Source: Planotetraspora silvatica (GTDB taxonomy: Bacteria > Actinomycetota > Actinomycetes > Streptosporangiales > Streptosporangiaceae). Taken from it: a stretch of DNA of 64,000 bases. The position numbers were made by a program, and so were the translations under genes. The notes under the pieces were generated by a model, which worked only from the letters and a program-made list of their open reading frames with translations, ran no database searches and was not told the origin of the DNA. The stretch lies in contig NZ_BOOQ01000027.1 in NCBI RefSeq assembly GCF_016863315.1, positions 124,001 to 188,000 on the forward strand, read 5' to 3'. Positions 23,152 through 31,586 of the stretch are shown piece by piece (position 1 is the first letter of the stretch; every line of letters begins with the position of its first letter).

Positions 23152-24318
23152 ATGTCTCCGCGCGCAGGCGTCACCATGGCAGGCCTAATCACGCTCGCAC
23201 TGGTAGGCGCCTGCGGCAATGACGGTGTGGATCACGCCGAGCGGGTCTCACTCAAGGGTCGGGCGTCCGCTACGGCCACTGTGGCTCCCTCACCGGCGGC
23301 GTTCCCATCCCTGCCCGCCCCAGCCGCCCAGTCGTCAGCCCCCGCAGCCGTCGCGCCGGAGCCCATGGCGACCTCACTGTCGTCGCCCATGGCCACATCT
23401 TCACCCCTGCCAGCGGTCGGTCCACCGCGCTTCATCGTCACAGCGCGGGCTCCGCTCGCACGCTTCGCGAAGGACTCCAAGACAGCGGTCTTCACTCCTG
23501 TACGGCCCGCCGTGCACGACGCCACGACCGGAGCGTTCCTGGCCGCCATCCCCCTGCCGCCAGGAGTGCGCTCCTCCTGGCAACTTCTGGCCGCCGCACC
23601 CGACAACCGCACCTTTGTACTATCCGGATGGACCAGACCGGAATCTCCCACCCGGTTCTTCCGCGTACACCTCGCCGAGGACGGGTCACCGAGCGATCCG
23701 ATACCCGTTCCCGGACTAGAGGGCGACCCGCTGAACATTGGATACATCATTGCCCTGAGCCCGGACGCCACCAGGCTCGCCTACGCCGCCTCCACCCCGG
23801 GTGGAGCGAAGATCTCCGTCGTCGATCTCGCCACCGGACAGCGCCGCGACTGGAGCACGAGCGCGTCCTCCGTGGTGAACGGCCTGGCCTGGGCCCCGGA
23901 CGGCCGACGGATCGCACTGGTGGTCGGCGGTTGGGGCATCGGCGTCCTCGACCTTGCCCAGCAGGGATCAGATCTGCTGGCCGCCACCCGCCTCGTCAAA
24001 CCGGGCAACGGCCTGCCACTGCTGGAGTCAGTGGCGTACACCCCCGATGGCAGTGCCCTGATCTACTCAACCGGCCATTCCATAGAGCGCGTCCCGGTCG
24101 ACGGTAGGGAGGAACCGCGGGTCCTCGCGAAGGTGACGTTGCCGGCCGACGCGTCACTGAGCCTCCGTTTCAGCCTTGACGGAACCGGCCGACACCTGCT
24201 CTACATGCACCACTGGCGGAGCTTCCGAGTCGATCTCGCCGATGGTTCGACCACGTCGGTGCTCATCAAGGCCGGTGAGCACTCCAGTGAGGGTGACTCA
24301 CCAAACGCCGCCTGGTGA
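23152..24318 (+). CDS. Lipoprotein with beta-propeller (TolB/PD40-like) repeats
   Basis: A 388-residue protein from ATG 23152. The signal ends in lipobox LALVGAC (Cys at about residue 21). A Pro/Ala/Ser-rich linker to about residue 90 precedes a propeller with repeated blades: IIALSPDATRLAYAASTPGG, LAWAPDGRRIALVVGGWGIG, VAYTPDGSALIYSTGHSIER and SLDGTGRHLLYMHHWRSFRV. The xPDGxxIA pattern is typical of PD40/WD40-like blades. It probably sits on the outer face of the membrane as a binding or sensing protein. Ligand is unknown. Repeat copy D follows. Confidence 0.8.
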   Translation: MSPRAGVTMAGLITLALVGACGNDGVDHAERVSLKGRASATATVAPSPAAFPSLPAPAAQSSAPAAVAPEPMATSLSSPMATSSPLPAVGPPRFIVTARAPLARFAKDSKTAVFTPVRPAVHDATTGAFLAAIPLPPGVRSSWQLLAAAPDNRTFVLSGWTRPESPTRFFRVHLAEDGSPSDPIPVPGLEGDPLNIGYIIALSPDATRLAYAASTPGGAKISVVDLATGQRRDWSTSASSVVNGLAWAPDGRRIALVVGGWGIGVLDLAQQGSDLLAATRLVKPGNGLPLLESVAYTPDGSALIYSTGHSIERVPVDGREEPRVLAKVTLPADASLSLRFSLDGTGRHLLYMHHWRSFRVDLADGSTTSVLIKAGEHSSEGDSPNAAW

Positions 24319-24393
24319 TAATTCGTGCTTCGCCCACTCCGCTAGCGTCTGTGCCGGGCCCATGCACCAGCTTGTGAACGCTCTCCGATACGC

Positions 24394-24545
24394 CTCAGGC
24401 GAGGGCCTCGGCTCCGGGATGATCGCCCGCGCAGAAGTCGGAGTCCGTAGCTGGTTGCGGCGGAGCCTGATCGTCCCGCCTGCCGCGACCCAGGCAATAG
24501 CCCGGCAGACCGGCTTCTACGGCTCAAGCCCGTCGGCGCGAAGCT
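24394..24545 (+). repeat. Dispersed structured repeat, copy D (5' part)
   Basis: It begins GCCTCAGGCGAGGGCCTCGG, then CTCCGGGATGATCGCCCGCG, CCGTAGCTGGTTG and CCTGATCGTCCCGCCTGCC, with GCGACCCAGGCAATAGCCCG in place of the canonical loop line. The 3' arm is missing. The rest of the gap to 24732 contains only a 14-codon frame (24669-24710) and no gene. Confidence 0.65.
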
Positions 24546-24732
24546 CCTGAGTCATTTCCCGAGCTCAGCAGGAATCGGCATACCAATCGTGGCCTCTCGG
24601 GCCTGGGGGGAGTTGAGATCAGAGCGTTCGCCTGCGCTTTGGTCTCGGGTCCTGGTAGGCCAGCGCCATGGCGCGTGAAGACCTCACCGACGAGATCGAC
24701 GCCGCGTGACCAACCGCGAGACGCTCGTCAAA

Positions 24733-25125
24733 TCATGACGTGGCCCTGCGCTCGGTGTTCGCTGACTTGACGCTGAGAACCGTGTCGAGGTAGTCGGCGA
24801 TTGCGTCTCTGTTGCGGGTCAGGGACTCGATGCGTTCGGACAGCCGAGCTTGTTCGTGTTGCAGTGTGACGATCATTTCGGGTGTCACGTTGGGGACGTA
24901 GATGGTCTGCGGCTTGTCCAGGCACGGCAGGAGCTGCTGAATGATTCGGGTCGGCAGTCCGGCATCGAGCAGTCCCTTGATCTGCAGCACGACGTCCACA
25001 TGTGACTCTTTGTACTCACGGTAACCGTTGAGGGCGCGGCTGGATGTGATCAGCCCCTGCTCCTCGTAGTAGCGCAGTAGCCGGCGGGATACGCCGGTAC
25101 GCTCCGCGAGCCTTCCGATTCTCAT
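24733..25125 (-). CDS. MerR family transcriptional regulator
   Basis: A 130-residue protein: MRIGRLAERTGVSRRLLRYY, EEQGLITSSRALNGYREYKE is the MerR winged helix, followed by the dimer coiled coil (LQHEQARLSERIESLTRNRD). There are no metal-binding cysteines at the expected positions, so it is likely an organic or redox-responsive member. It is divergent from an LLM oxidoreductase gene, and the gap contains a CACAT..ATGTG palindrome within a long-spaced promoter, the classical MerR target. Confidence 0.9.
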   Translation of the reverse strand: MRIGRLAERTGVSRRLLRYYEEQGLITSSRALNGYREYKESHVDVVLQIKGLLDAGLPTRIIQQLLPCLDKPQTIYVPNVTPEMIVTLQHEQARLSERIESLTRNRDAIADYLDTVLSVKSANTERRATS

Positions 25126-25142
25126 GTGCTCAAGCCTACGCC

Positions 25143-25173
25143 TTGACCTTCACATCAATGTGAGTGTTTAAGA
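25143..25173 (+). promoter_or_regulatory. MerR-type promoter with spacer palindrome
   Basis: TTGACC (25143-25148) is followed by the palindrome CACAT-CA-ATGTG (25151-25162) in the spacer and a TTTAAG-like -10 starting near 25168. The spacing of about 19 bp and the central palindrome are hallmarks of MerR-activated promoters. It reads towards the LLM gene at 25295. Confidence 0.6.
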
Positions 25174-25294
25174 CTCGCTGGGTGGGCCGGGAACAGCCGA
25201 AATCTGCCCTCTGCCGGGGAAGCGGGGGTAGGCGTGCGGCTCGGCTCAGTTCCTGCGGCGGCCACGACATTCACGACTACATCGGGGGTTTCAC

Positions 25295-26251
25295 TTGAGA
25301 CTCGGACTTCGTCTGCCCCAGAGATTGGGAGTGGACCTACAACACGACTTGGTCGAAGCGGCCAGAACGGCCGAAGCGGCCGGGTACGCCAGTTTGTGGA
25401 CGTACGAACGGCTGCTCTTCCCGGAGACGCCCGTCGACTCATACGCCGATCTGCCGAACGTGCCGTGGCCGGAAACCTCGCGGCAGGCCGCCGATCCCCT
25501 GGCAGTCCTCACGGCAGCGGCGGTGGCGACCGAAAAGGTGCGCCTCGGGACTGCCGTTCTGATCGCTGCACTCCACACACCCGTCCAGCTGGCGAAGCAG
25601 CTGGCCACGATCGATCAGATCAGCGGCGGCCGCATGATCGCAGGTATAAGCACCGGCTGGGCCACCGACGAGCTCCAGGCCACTGGCGCCACCCGAGCGG
25701 ATCGCGGCCGCTTCCTCGACGAGACTCTGGACGTCTTCGATGCCGTGTGGGGGCCGGACCCGGTGAACTTCCGGAGTCCTCGCGTCATCATCGACAACGC
25801 CTCGGTCCTGCCCAAGCCCGTTTCGAAAATCCCCGTGATGCTGGCCGGCGGTGGCATCAACGTGGGCGGCGGCAGTCCCAAGGCCGTCGAGCGCGTTGCC
25901 AAACGCGCAGACGGCTGGCTGCCGCTACTGACCACGCCCGGGCCGGCCGGAGCCGCGGAACTGCGCACAAGCTGGGACCGTATCCGGGAAATGGCTTCCG
26001 AGTACGGCCGGGACACGAGCCGGATGGAGATGGTCGCGGTGGGAAACGTCACCTTCACCGACCGTCCGGCAGGACCTGACCGATCGGCGTTCGTCGGCAC
26101 TCTCGACCAGATCATGGATGACATCCACACGGCCGCAGAGTCTGGCGCAGACGAGCTCATCGTGGATCTGAATCTGCAGGACTGGTTCACCAACACTCGG
26201 CAGATGCTTGAGACGGCGGTGGAGATCCGCGAACGCGCCCAAGTCTCATGA
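25295..26251 (+). CDS. LLM-class (F420-type) oxidoreductase
   Basis: A 318-residue TIM-barrel flavin/F420-dependent oxidoreductase from TTG 25295 (GGGGG ribosome site eight bases before). Segments: MRLGLRLPQRLGVDLQHDLV, AEAAGYASLWTYERLLFPET, VRLGTAVLIAALHTPVQLAK, GRMIAGISTGWATDEL (the GxGxG-like cofactor loop) and VMLAGGGINV. It should reduce or oxidise a small organic substrate using F420 or FMN. It is controlled by the divergent MerR regulator through the promoter at 25143. Confidence 0.87.
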   Translation: MRLGLRLPQRLGVDLQHDLVEAARTAEAAGYASLWTYERLLFPETPVDSYADLPNVPWPETSRQAADPLAVLTAAAVATEKVRLGTAVLIAALHTPVQLAKQLATIDQISGGRMIAGISTGWATDELQATGATRADRGRFLDETLDVFDAVWGPDPVNFRSPRVIIDNASVLPKPVSKIPVMLAGGGINVGGGSPKAVERVAKRADGWLPLLTTPGPAGAAELRTSWDRIREMASEYGRDTSRMEMVAVGNVTFTDRPAGPDRSAFVGTLDQIMDDIHTAAESGADELIVDLNLQDWFTNTRQMLETAVEIRERAQVS

Positions 26252-26339
26252 CCGATGTTGCCAACACCGGAGACGGCCAGAACGCTTCTGTCCAGGCTGC
26301 GGCGAAGGCCGCCCCCAAGGACCCTGGGCCCTGCCCGAC

Positions 26340-26669
26340 GTGTCCCATCTGGGGGTACTGAGGGGACGGGCGACCAGGGGCGCGGCCTCGCCGACCGGCG
26401 TCCGGGCACTGCTGCTGGAGGCCCGCGTTGACCCCGCGATCATCGAGGCGATCGCGTCCCGGAACAAGCTGGTCATCCAGCTGAGCAGCTCCGACTTCGC
26501 CGCCATGGGCTGGGCGCACCCGGGGCCGAGCGCGGCCATGTGGAACAACGCCGTCGTGGACGCCATTCTTGAGCGCAGCCCGGACAAAGCTCCCGGCGCA
26601 ATCGACCCGGACGGCTTGCTGAAATCCGTATTTTTCGGGTGTCTCGCGATCTCACTCATTGGATGCTGA
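26340..26669 (+). pseudogene. Open frame without start, possible gene remnant
   Basis: The frame reads VRALLLEARVDPAIIEAIAS, RNKLVIQLSSSDFAAMGWAH and AAMWNNAVVDAILERSPDKA, then a hydrophobic end. It has coding-like composition but no start codon or ribosome site between the end of the LLM gene and AAMGW, and I do not recognise the family. Most likely it is the tail of a decayed gene. Confidence 0.35.
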
Positions 26670-26711
26670 GGCCTGATCGGTCTGACAAGCACGAACGAGG
26701 AGAACGCGGCC

Positions 26712-27473
26712 ATGGCGTGTGCTGACAACGGACAAGGAAGAGCGAACCTCGCCCGGGGATCTCTCGCTGTCGTCCTCACCCTTGTCCTTTCCTCCTGCTC
26801 ATCGGGAGCAGACCGCGCGTCGCCGAGCACGGGGACGTCCCCGACGGCCATCGCTGCGACCACGACTGCGGCAACCGACGAGCCCACAGCGCCGCCTACG
26901 GAGGAGGCGGCGACGGAGGCGGCGTCCGCGGCGACGGAGACGCCCGAAACCGAGGAGACGGTCGACCAGCCTCAGGAGGCGAGCCTGGCCGGCGGCAGCT
27001 ACGAGGTGACGATCAAGGGCACCGCCGGATGGGCGGACTTCGAGCGCGGTGGCACGGTGCGCATTCTCGACACGATCTCCGAGGTGGGGACGACCAACGA
27101 GGTCAACGTCGTGGACCTCTGCCTGATCTCGGGCTTCCCGGGAGCCCAGCCGGAAGCGGGCGCCATCTGGTTCAGCAGTAATTCCGGCTGCGATCCGGGG
27201 GCGTCAGCCGCCAACATCGATCTGGCGTACGTCGAGGTGGACGGTCAGACGGTCACCGTCCGGCCGGACGAGCAGGTGGCCGCCACGCTCGGGAACAACT
27301 TCACCGCCGGCTCCGGCCTGGCGGCCGGAATCTACGCTCCGGTATCCGGGCAGATGTCCATAACGGTCGATGAGGGCGGCAACCTCTCCGGCTCCGTCGA
27401 CATCATGGGGTACGGCGGCGCTGGATTCGGCCAAATCCGTTATCAGGCGGAGATCAGCGGCAACCGCGTCTGA
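26712..27473 (+). CDS. Secreted lipoprotein with acidic Thr/Glu linker
   Basis: A 253-residue protein. The signal peptide ends in lipobox LVLSSC (Cys near residue 29). Residues 35-90 are a low-complexity linker of Thr, Ala, Pro and Glu. The C-terminal 160 residues form a beta-rich domain (GGSYEVTIKGTAGWADFERG, GTVRILDTISEVGTTNEVNV, TAGSGLAAGIYAPVSGQMSI) with two cysteines (DLCLISGFPG, NSGCDPG) that could be disulfide bonded. It probably projects from the membrane through the cell wall. Family unknown. Confidence 0.7.
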   Translation: MACADNGQGRANLARGSLAVVLTLVLSSCSSGADRASPSTGTSPTAIAATTTAATDEPTAPPTEEAATEAASAATETPETEETVDQPQEASLAGGSYEVTIKGTAGWADFERGGTVRILDTISEVGTTNEVNVVDLCLISGFPGAQPEAGAIWFSSNSGCDPGASAANIDLAYVEVDGQTVTVRPDEQVAATLGNNFTAGSGLAAGIYAPVSGQMSITVDEGGNLSGSVDIMGYGGAGFGQIRYQAEISGNRV

Positions 27474-27539
27474 CTTGGCGGACGGCACTCTCCGCAGCCT
27501 CGTGCCACCATCGAGGCGGAGAAGGCCCGACGATCTTCG

Positions 27540-27807
27540 ACGTGGGCTCGAATGGCCGACTTCGGAGGCGAGGAGTCGCCTGGCCGCCGAGGACATGTTG
27601 TGGCACGAGCTCGTGGAGAGCCATGGACGCCGGTGGGAACTGATCTATCTAAAAGCGAGTCCGGAGACGCTGCGCCGGCGCCTCGTTGTACGCAATGCAA
27701 CGCACGGGGCCAATGCCGTCACCGTCTCCGAAGACCTTCTCAACAGATATATGACCGGCTTCGAAGAACCGATTGGTGAAGGGGAACAAACGATTTTTCA
27801 GCACTGA
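27540..27807 (+). pseudogene. P-loop kinase (AAA_33-like) C-terminal remnant
   Basis: The frame reads LEWPTSEARSRLAAEDMLWH, RRWELIYLKASPETLRRRLV, then VRNATHGANAVTVSEDLLNR and GFEEPIGEGEQ. This matches the second half of small ATP-binding kinases related to zeta toxins (the typical line is LHYLDVP..LWRRLEARN). The P-loop half is absent and a frameshift near 27548 separates an IFDVG-type strand. It follows the lipoprotein gene directly. Confidence 0.55.
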
Positions 27808-28051
27808 GGAGGCCATCTATCGGCTCATCCCTCATGCATGCGGGCTGAGCTACACCGCGACAACGGCCGACCCCGACGGGGACCACGATCGCCGCCGCGC
27901 CAGCCTCGCCACCGCCGTCCGCCACGCCTTCACTCCCGGCCGGGCCGCCGGGGACAACCCCCGCCATGACGCGCGCTGTTCGAAGCGTGCACCCAAGACC
28001 CTCGGCAACACCAGATACGCCATGATTGCGCCAGTCCACGAAAGGCCTGCA

Positions 28052-28423
28052 ATGCGCCGCTTAGGCAGACACCTCGTGGATTTCATGGTGGAGTCCGTCG
28101 TGCAGTTCGTCGCCTGGGCGATCCTCGCAGTCATCGGAGCGGGGGTTGTCGTCGTGGTGGCCGCGCTTTCCCACCGCCCACGGCTGACCAGAGCGCTTGT
28201 GACGGGCGACAACGCCAGCATCACACCTCTGGCGATTATCGGTCTGGTTGCCTTGATCGGAACACTCGCCGCTGTCACCTGGCTGGTACGGCGGATCAGG
28301 CGGATCAGGAAGAAGACTCCACCGCCAGACGCGCAGAATGCGGGCGAAGGCAGGGGAGAGTCCACTGTCCCGCATCGCAAAGGACCGGGCCGACATCGTT
28401 CGGGGTACTTCGGTGACACATGA
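28052..28423 (+). CDS. Small two-helix membrane protein, unknown function
   Basis: A 123-residue protein from ATG 28052 (GAAAGG upstream). Two membrane helices, VVQFVAWAILAVIGAGVVVV and ITPLAIIGLVALIGTLAAVT, are separated by a short outside loop. The tail is basic (RRIRRIRKKTPPPDAQ) and disordered. An ATG at 28022 is an alternative. I do not recognise the family. The 240 bp before it contain decayed sequence with a faint transposase-like segment. Confidence 0.55.
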   Translation: MRRLGRHLVDFMVESVVQFVAWAILAVIGAGVVVVVAALSHRPRLTRALVTGDNASITPLAIIGLVALIGTLAAVTWLVRRIRRIRKKTPPPDAQNAGEGRGESTVPHRKGPGRHRSGYFGDT

Positions 28424-28559
28424 CCCCCGAAGGCGCCATTCGGAGCCGCGGAGCTGGTCGCCGGGGGAGGACCGGCCCACCTGGGAAGACGAGCTCGTGC
28501 CCTCAACAGGCGCGGACGATGCGGTGCCGACTGGCGCTCACGGGCTGTGTACCGTTCAG

Positions 28560-28928
28560 TCACTCGCCCTGAATCAATGCCGCCATCGACTGCCACGGCG
28601 CGGCGTCGAAGATCAGCAGGATGTTGTTGATTTTGCCGTTCTCGTCGAGGCGGAAGTGCTCGGCGGTCCGCTGGGTGCCGGCCGGGGTGGCGGTGTGGAC
28701 GTCGTAGACGAGTGTGGCCTCGGCCTCGCCGTACAACTCGCTGATCATGTCGACGCCGGTGACCACCTGGACGAATCCCGGCAGCCCGGCCAGATGGCCG
28801 GCCGGGTCGGTGGAGCTGATGAACGGGCTGCGAAAGCTGAAGGGCTCCGCGAGGTGTGCGGCCGCTGCGGCCACGTCACCCCGGAACCTGGCGTCGTGAT
28901 AGCCGCGGACGGTCTGCGCGGTGGTCAT
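28560..28928 (-). CDS. NTF2/SnoaL-like domain protein
   Basis: A 122-residue protein from ATG 28928: MTTAQTVRGYHDARFRGDVA, then AAAAHLAEPFSFRSPFISST and EHFRLDENGKINNILLIFDA. These are the cone-shaped alpha+beta barrel segments of the NTF2-like superfamily, which includes small hydrolases, isomerases and binding proteins. The start overlaps the stop of the upstream MarR gene (ATGA), so the two are translationally coupled and the protein is likely part of the response controlled by that regulator. The catalytic role is not evident. Confidence 0.83.
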   Translation of the reverse strand: MTTAQTVRGYHDARFRGDVAAAAAHLAEPFSFRSPFISSTDPAGHLAGLPGFVQVVTGVDMISELYGEAEATLVYDVHTATPAGTQRTAEHFRLDENGKINNILLIFDAAPWQSMAALIQGE

Positions 28929-29470
28929 CGGGCTCCATTCAGATACTCGGTGAGCTTGTGATGGTTGTCGGCAAGACGCAGGCACAGATGGCGTAGCTGG
29001 GCCAGGTCGGCGGGGGTGAAGTCGCGGAAGATCGCTCCCATGGCGAGCTGGGTCGGCCGCCGCCAGTTCTCGATCCACTCCTGTCCGGCCGGCGTGATCC
29101 TGGCCAGGACGGAGCGCCGGTCGTGGGGGGCGGGAGCCCGCTGCACCAGGCCGTCCCGTTCGAGGGTGTCGACCAGCCCGGTGACGTTGCGGGAGCTCAC
29201 TCCCGCCGATTTGGCCAGATCGCCGATGGTCATCCCGTCGGGGGAGGTGCTCAGGCGCAGGAGAACGTCCAGCGTCCCCGAGCTGAGCCCACGATTTTCG
29301 GAGCCCTGGGCGCGCATGCGCTCGATCGCGTGGGAAGCGGTGCGGACGGCCGCGGCGGCTTCCATGGCAAGGGTGTCGTCGCCGCCGATGAACTGGGCCA
29401 GGGCGGTTCTCGCCTGAGGGTCGAAGAGCAGACCGTCGGAGTCGGTGGAGATTTTATGTACGTCCTTCAT
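28925..29470 (-). CDS. MarR family transcriptional regulator
   Basis: A 181-residue winged-helix protein: SSGTLDVLLRLSTSPDGMTI, GDLAKSAGVSSRNVTGLVDT, LERDGLVQRAPAPHDRRSVL and ARITPAGQEWIENWRRP. The DxRS wing motif is complete. It has an N-terminal extension of about 35 residues. It is co-translated with an NTF2-like gene through an ATGA overlap. Upstream, 29471-29550, is the probable promoter/operator region. The ligand is unknown. Confidence 0.87.
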   Translation of the reverse strand: MKDVHKISTDSDGLLFDPQARTALAQFIGGDDTLAMEAAAAVRTASHAIERMRAQGSENRGLSSGTLDVLLRLSTSPDGMTIGDLAKSAGVSSRNVTGLVDTLERDGLVQRAPAPHDRRSVLARITPAGQEWIENWRRPTQLAMGAIFRDFTPADLAQLRHLCLRLADNHHKLTEYLNGAR

Positions 29471-29550
29471 GATGAAGCCACACTTTAATACGCCCTTCCA
29501 TAAATGGGAAGGAGTGATCTCGTCGGATCCCAGGCGGAGCCGAGCAGAGG

Positions 29551-30129
29551 TCAGCCCTGACGTCCGAGGTATCGCAGGAACCGGGAGCGGATAGTGGGGT
29601 GAGCACCTGTGGCCAGCTCGGGGGCGTAGTGGCGTGGATCGCGGTCCTTCCCGATGACCTGGCGGGCCGCCGTGAGGCCGACGGCCCAGACCTGGTCCGG
29701 ACAGGAGTACTTCGCTCCCACTGTGGTTTCGAGATCCCAGCCGTGCGCGAGCAGATCGAAGAGGTTGATTCCGGCCGCGAGATCGGCGGAGAACTCACCG
29801 AAGGGCAGGGAGCAGGCACGGGACAGGTCGACTTCGGCCCAGGAGACCTTGGCCGCCTGGACCGTCTTCTCGAACGCCAGATGGTGGTCCGCACCGACAA
29901 GATCGCCCTTCGGGGTCCTGGGCTGATCTGTCGTCCCGGCGGCGAACGCGGCGAACTTGAGCGTGACTCCGATCGAATGGCCGATGACGTCGCGCACCGT
30001 CCAGCCCGGATTCGGGGTGATCAGGTGGAGCTGCGAGGCGGTGATCCGCCTGACGAGACCTGCCGAGCTGTCCAGAGCGATGTCCAGGGCGTCGATGGTC
30101 GGCAGGTCTCCAGACGGATTCATCGTCAC
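29551..30129 (-). CDS. MDMPI/TIGR03086-type metal-binding protein
   Basis: A 192-residue protein of the mycothiol-dependent maleylpyruvate isomerase/DinB-like fold: LHLITPNPGWTVRDVIGHSI, then FSADLAAGINLFDLLAHGWD, LETTVGAKYSCPDQVWAVGL. The conserved histidines (IGHS, LLAHGWD) would bind a metal, although the first motif has W-T-V-R-D where many relatives have WxVxxLxxH. In actinomycetes the family often uses mycothiol. It stands alone on the minus strand. Substrate unknown. Confidence 0.8.
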   Translation of the reverse strand: MTMNPSGDLPTIDALDIALDSSAGLVRRITASQLHLITPNPGWTVRDVIGHSIGVTLKFAAFAAGTTDQPRTPKGDLVGADHHLAFEKTVQAAKVSWAEVDLSRACSLPFGEFSADLAAGINLFDLLAHGWDLETTVGAKYSCPDQVWAVGLTAARQVIGKDRDPRHYAPELATGAHPTIRSRFLRYLGRQG

Positions 30130-30174
30130 AGCTTCCCAAATGGCCTGGAGGGCGTGGGCCCGCGTTCTGTGCGC

Positions 30175-31149
30175 CTACGAGCAGGCCACCGGGGCGGTGA
30201 TGTTGCCGGACACGCCTGCCGTGGTCTGCGTGTGCGTCTCGACCAGGTCGCAGCTCGGCGACGTCTTGTACGTCCAGGACCAGCCGCCCAGGTCCAGCTG
30301 CGCGAACTTGGTGCCGGTCGGGAAGAACTGCTTCACCCATTCGCCGGTCGACGAGGTGAGCGGCGGGTCACCCGCGCCGGTCGCGGGCACGGCCAGCTCG
30401 TCCGGTGTCTTGGAGTCCGCGTAGAAGGAGATGCCTTCTGTTCCGCCCTCGATGCTGCCCGTGATGGCCGCTCCGATCGTCTTGGACGGGTCGGCGGGCG
30501 TCTTGGCTCCTGCGATCGTCGTGAAAGTGCCGTCGTCCACCAGAGTGCCCGTGTAGTAGTAGCAGACCGTCGCGCCCGCGCCGCAGGTCTCCTTGGGGAC
30601 GCCGTACTCGCGGGTGATGGTGACCGTGCGGTCCATCGTGTCCTTCGCCCACGTCTCCCCGCTGGTCCCGGAGTCGGACCGGTTCGTCAGGTGCGTGGTC
30701 GCCTTGAAGGTCTTCTTCGCGACCGGGGCGGGTGCGCCGTTGTCACCCTTGTCTCCCTTGGGTCCCTGAGGTCCGATCGGCCCTGCGGGCCCCTGGGGAC
30801 CGGTGTGGCCGGTCGCGCCCTTCGGGCCGGCGGGACCTGCGGGGCCGGCCTTCAGCTTGAGCTTGTCGATCGCCCACTGAGTGGGGAGGAGCACGAATTG
30901 CTCGGAGCCGTCCTGCGCGCAGGTCGCCTGCGACGAGTAGCCGGGATCCACCGACGCCGACCGGATGGCTCGGCTTTTGATGTTGAAGCAGAGACCCACG
31001 GCATCGGGCTTGTGTTTGGAGTCCATGGTCGCGGCGGAGGTGTTCGGCCGCGTCTTCGTCGCGGCGATCGCCGTCGATGCGGCGTAGCCACCTCCCGCCA
31101 CGACTGCGACGCCGACGGTGATGGCGACAATTCGGGTGCGCTTGCGCAT
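30175..31149 (-). CDS. Secreted protein with collagen-like Gly-X-Y repeat
   Basis: A 324-residue protein from ATG 31149 (AAAGAGGA ribosome site). An N-terminal signal or anchor (RIVAITVGVAVVAGGGYAAS) is followed by a cysteine-containing domain (DAVGLCFNIKS, SQATCAQDG). About 14 Gly-X-Y triplets (residues 101-140, GPAGPAGPKGATGHTGPQGP and on) come next. The C-terminal 170 residues are beta-rich with three cysteines (KETCGAGATVCYYY, SPSCDLVETH). Collagen-like regions in bacteria form trimers on the cell surface and the flanking domain may be a trimer head. Function is unknown. Confidence 0.8.
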   Translation of the reverse strand: MRKRTRIVAITVGVAVVAGGGYAASTAIAATKTRPNTSAATMDSKHKPDAVGLCFNIKSRAIRSASVDPGYSSQATCAQDGSEQFVLLPTQWAIDKLKLKAGPAGPAGPKGATGHTGPQGPAGPIGPQGPKGDKGDNGAPAPVAKKTFKATTHLTNRSDSGTSGETWAKDTMDRTVTITREYGVPKETCGAGATVCYYYTGTLVDDGTFTTIAGAKTPADPSKTIGAAITGSIEGGTEGISFYADSKTPDELAVPATGAGDPPLTSSTGEWVKQFFPTGTKFAQLDLGGWSWTYKTSPSCDLVETHTQTTAGVSGNITAPVACS

Positions 31150-31586
31150 GGATCCTCTTTCCGGGGGGAATTGTCGGATGATTTCCGACATAAGCGGCAG
31201 AATGTCCCCGGGCGCGGTCCAGAGCATTCCTGCTGATCGGCTGTCAGCGATTCAGTTGGAATCACAAGTCGCGCTTGAGGCGGCAGCCACAATGGGCGCG
31301 CCTATGTACGACTCCGGCGAGCGCACAATGGTTTACCGCGCCAGGTGAGGCGGGCTTGTTCTGGTGCGAAGAGATGCCGTCCCGTCGAGAACAGGACCCT
31401 CGACGTGGGGCGCGCGGCAGGCGGCGGACGCATGAAAGGCGCCTGCAAATCTTGGTCAACTGTTCCGAACGGAGACGCTCCCTGACCGTTCACTCAGCCC
31501 AGGCGTGTTCCCCTAATTGTCGGCGATGTCGACAGGGCATTCGTCACCGGCAGGACAAAAGTCCATTTCTATATAGAGGCGGCCCG
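31150..31586. other. Gene-free divergent intergenic region
   Basis: The 437 bp separate the collagen-like gene from the beta-helix gene. I see no gene or recognised RNA. A TATATAGAGGCGG segment directly before 31587 supplies the ribosome site of the next gene. Promoters in both directions must lie here but I cannot place them. Confidence 0.4.

Noticed and set aside
3770-24545. Repeat copies as integron attC sites or a group II intron
   Set aside because: No RYYYAAC/GTTRRRY ends and no integron integrase; no domain V-like 34-nt hairpin or reverse transcriptase. The folded-repeat description is kept without a class name.
24669-24710. Fourteen-codon frame MAREDLTDEIDAA
   Set aside because: No ribosome site, no leader-peptide motif and no related downstream gene in the right orientation.
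27808-27930. IS4-type transposase C-terminus
   Set aside because: The segment TATTADPDGDHDRRRASLAT is suggestive only; no flanking domain or inverted repeat supports it.
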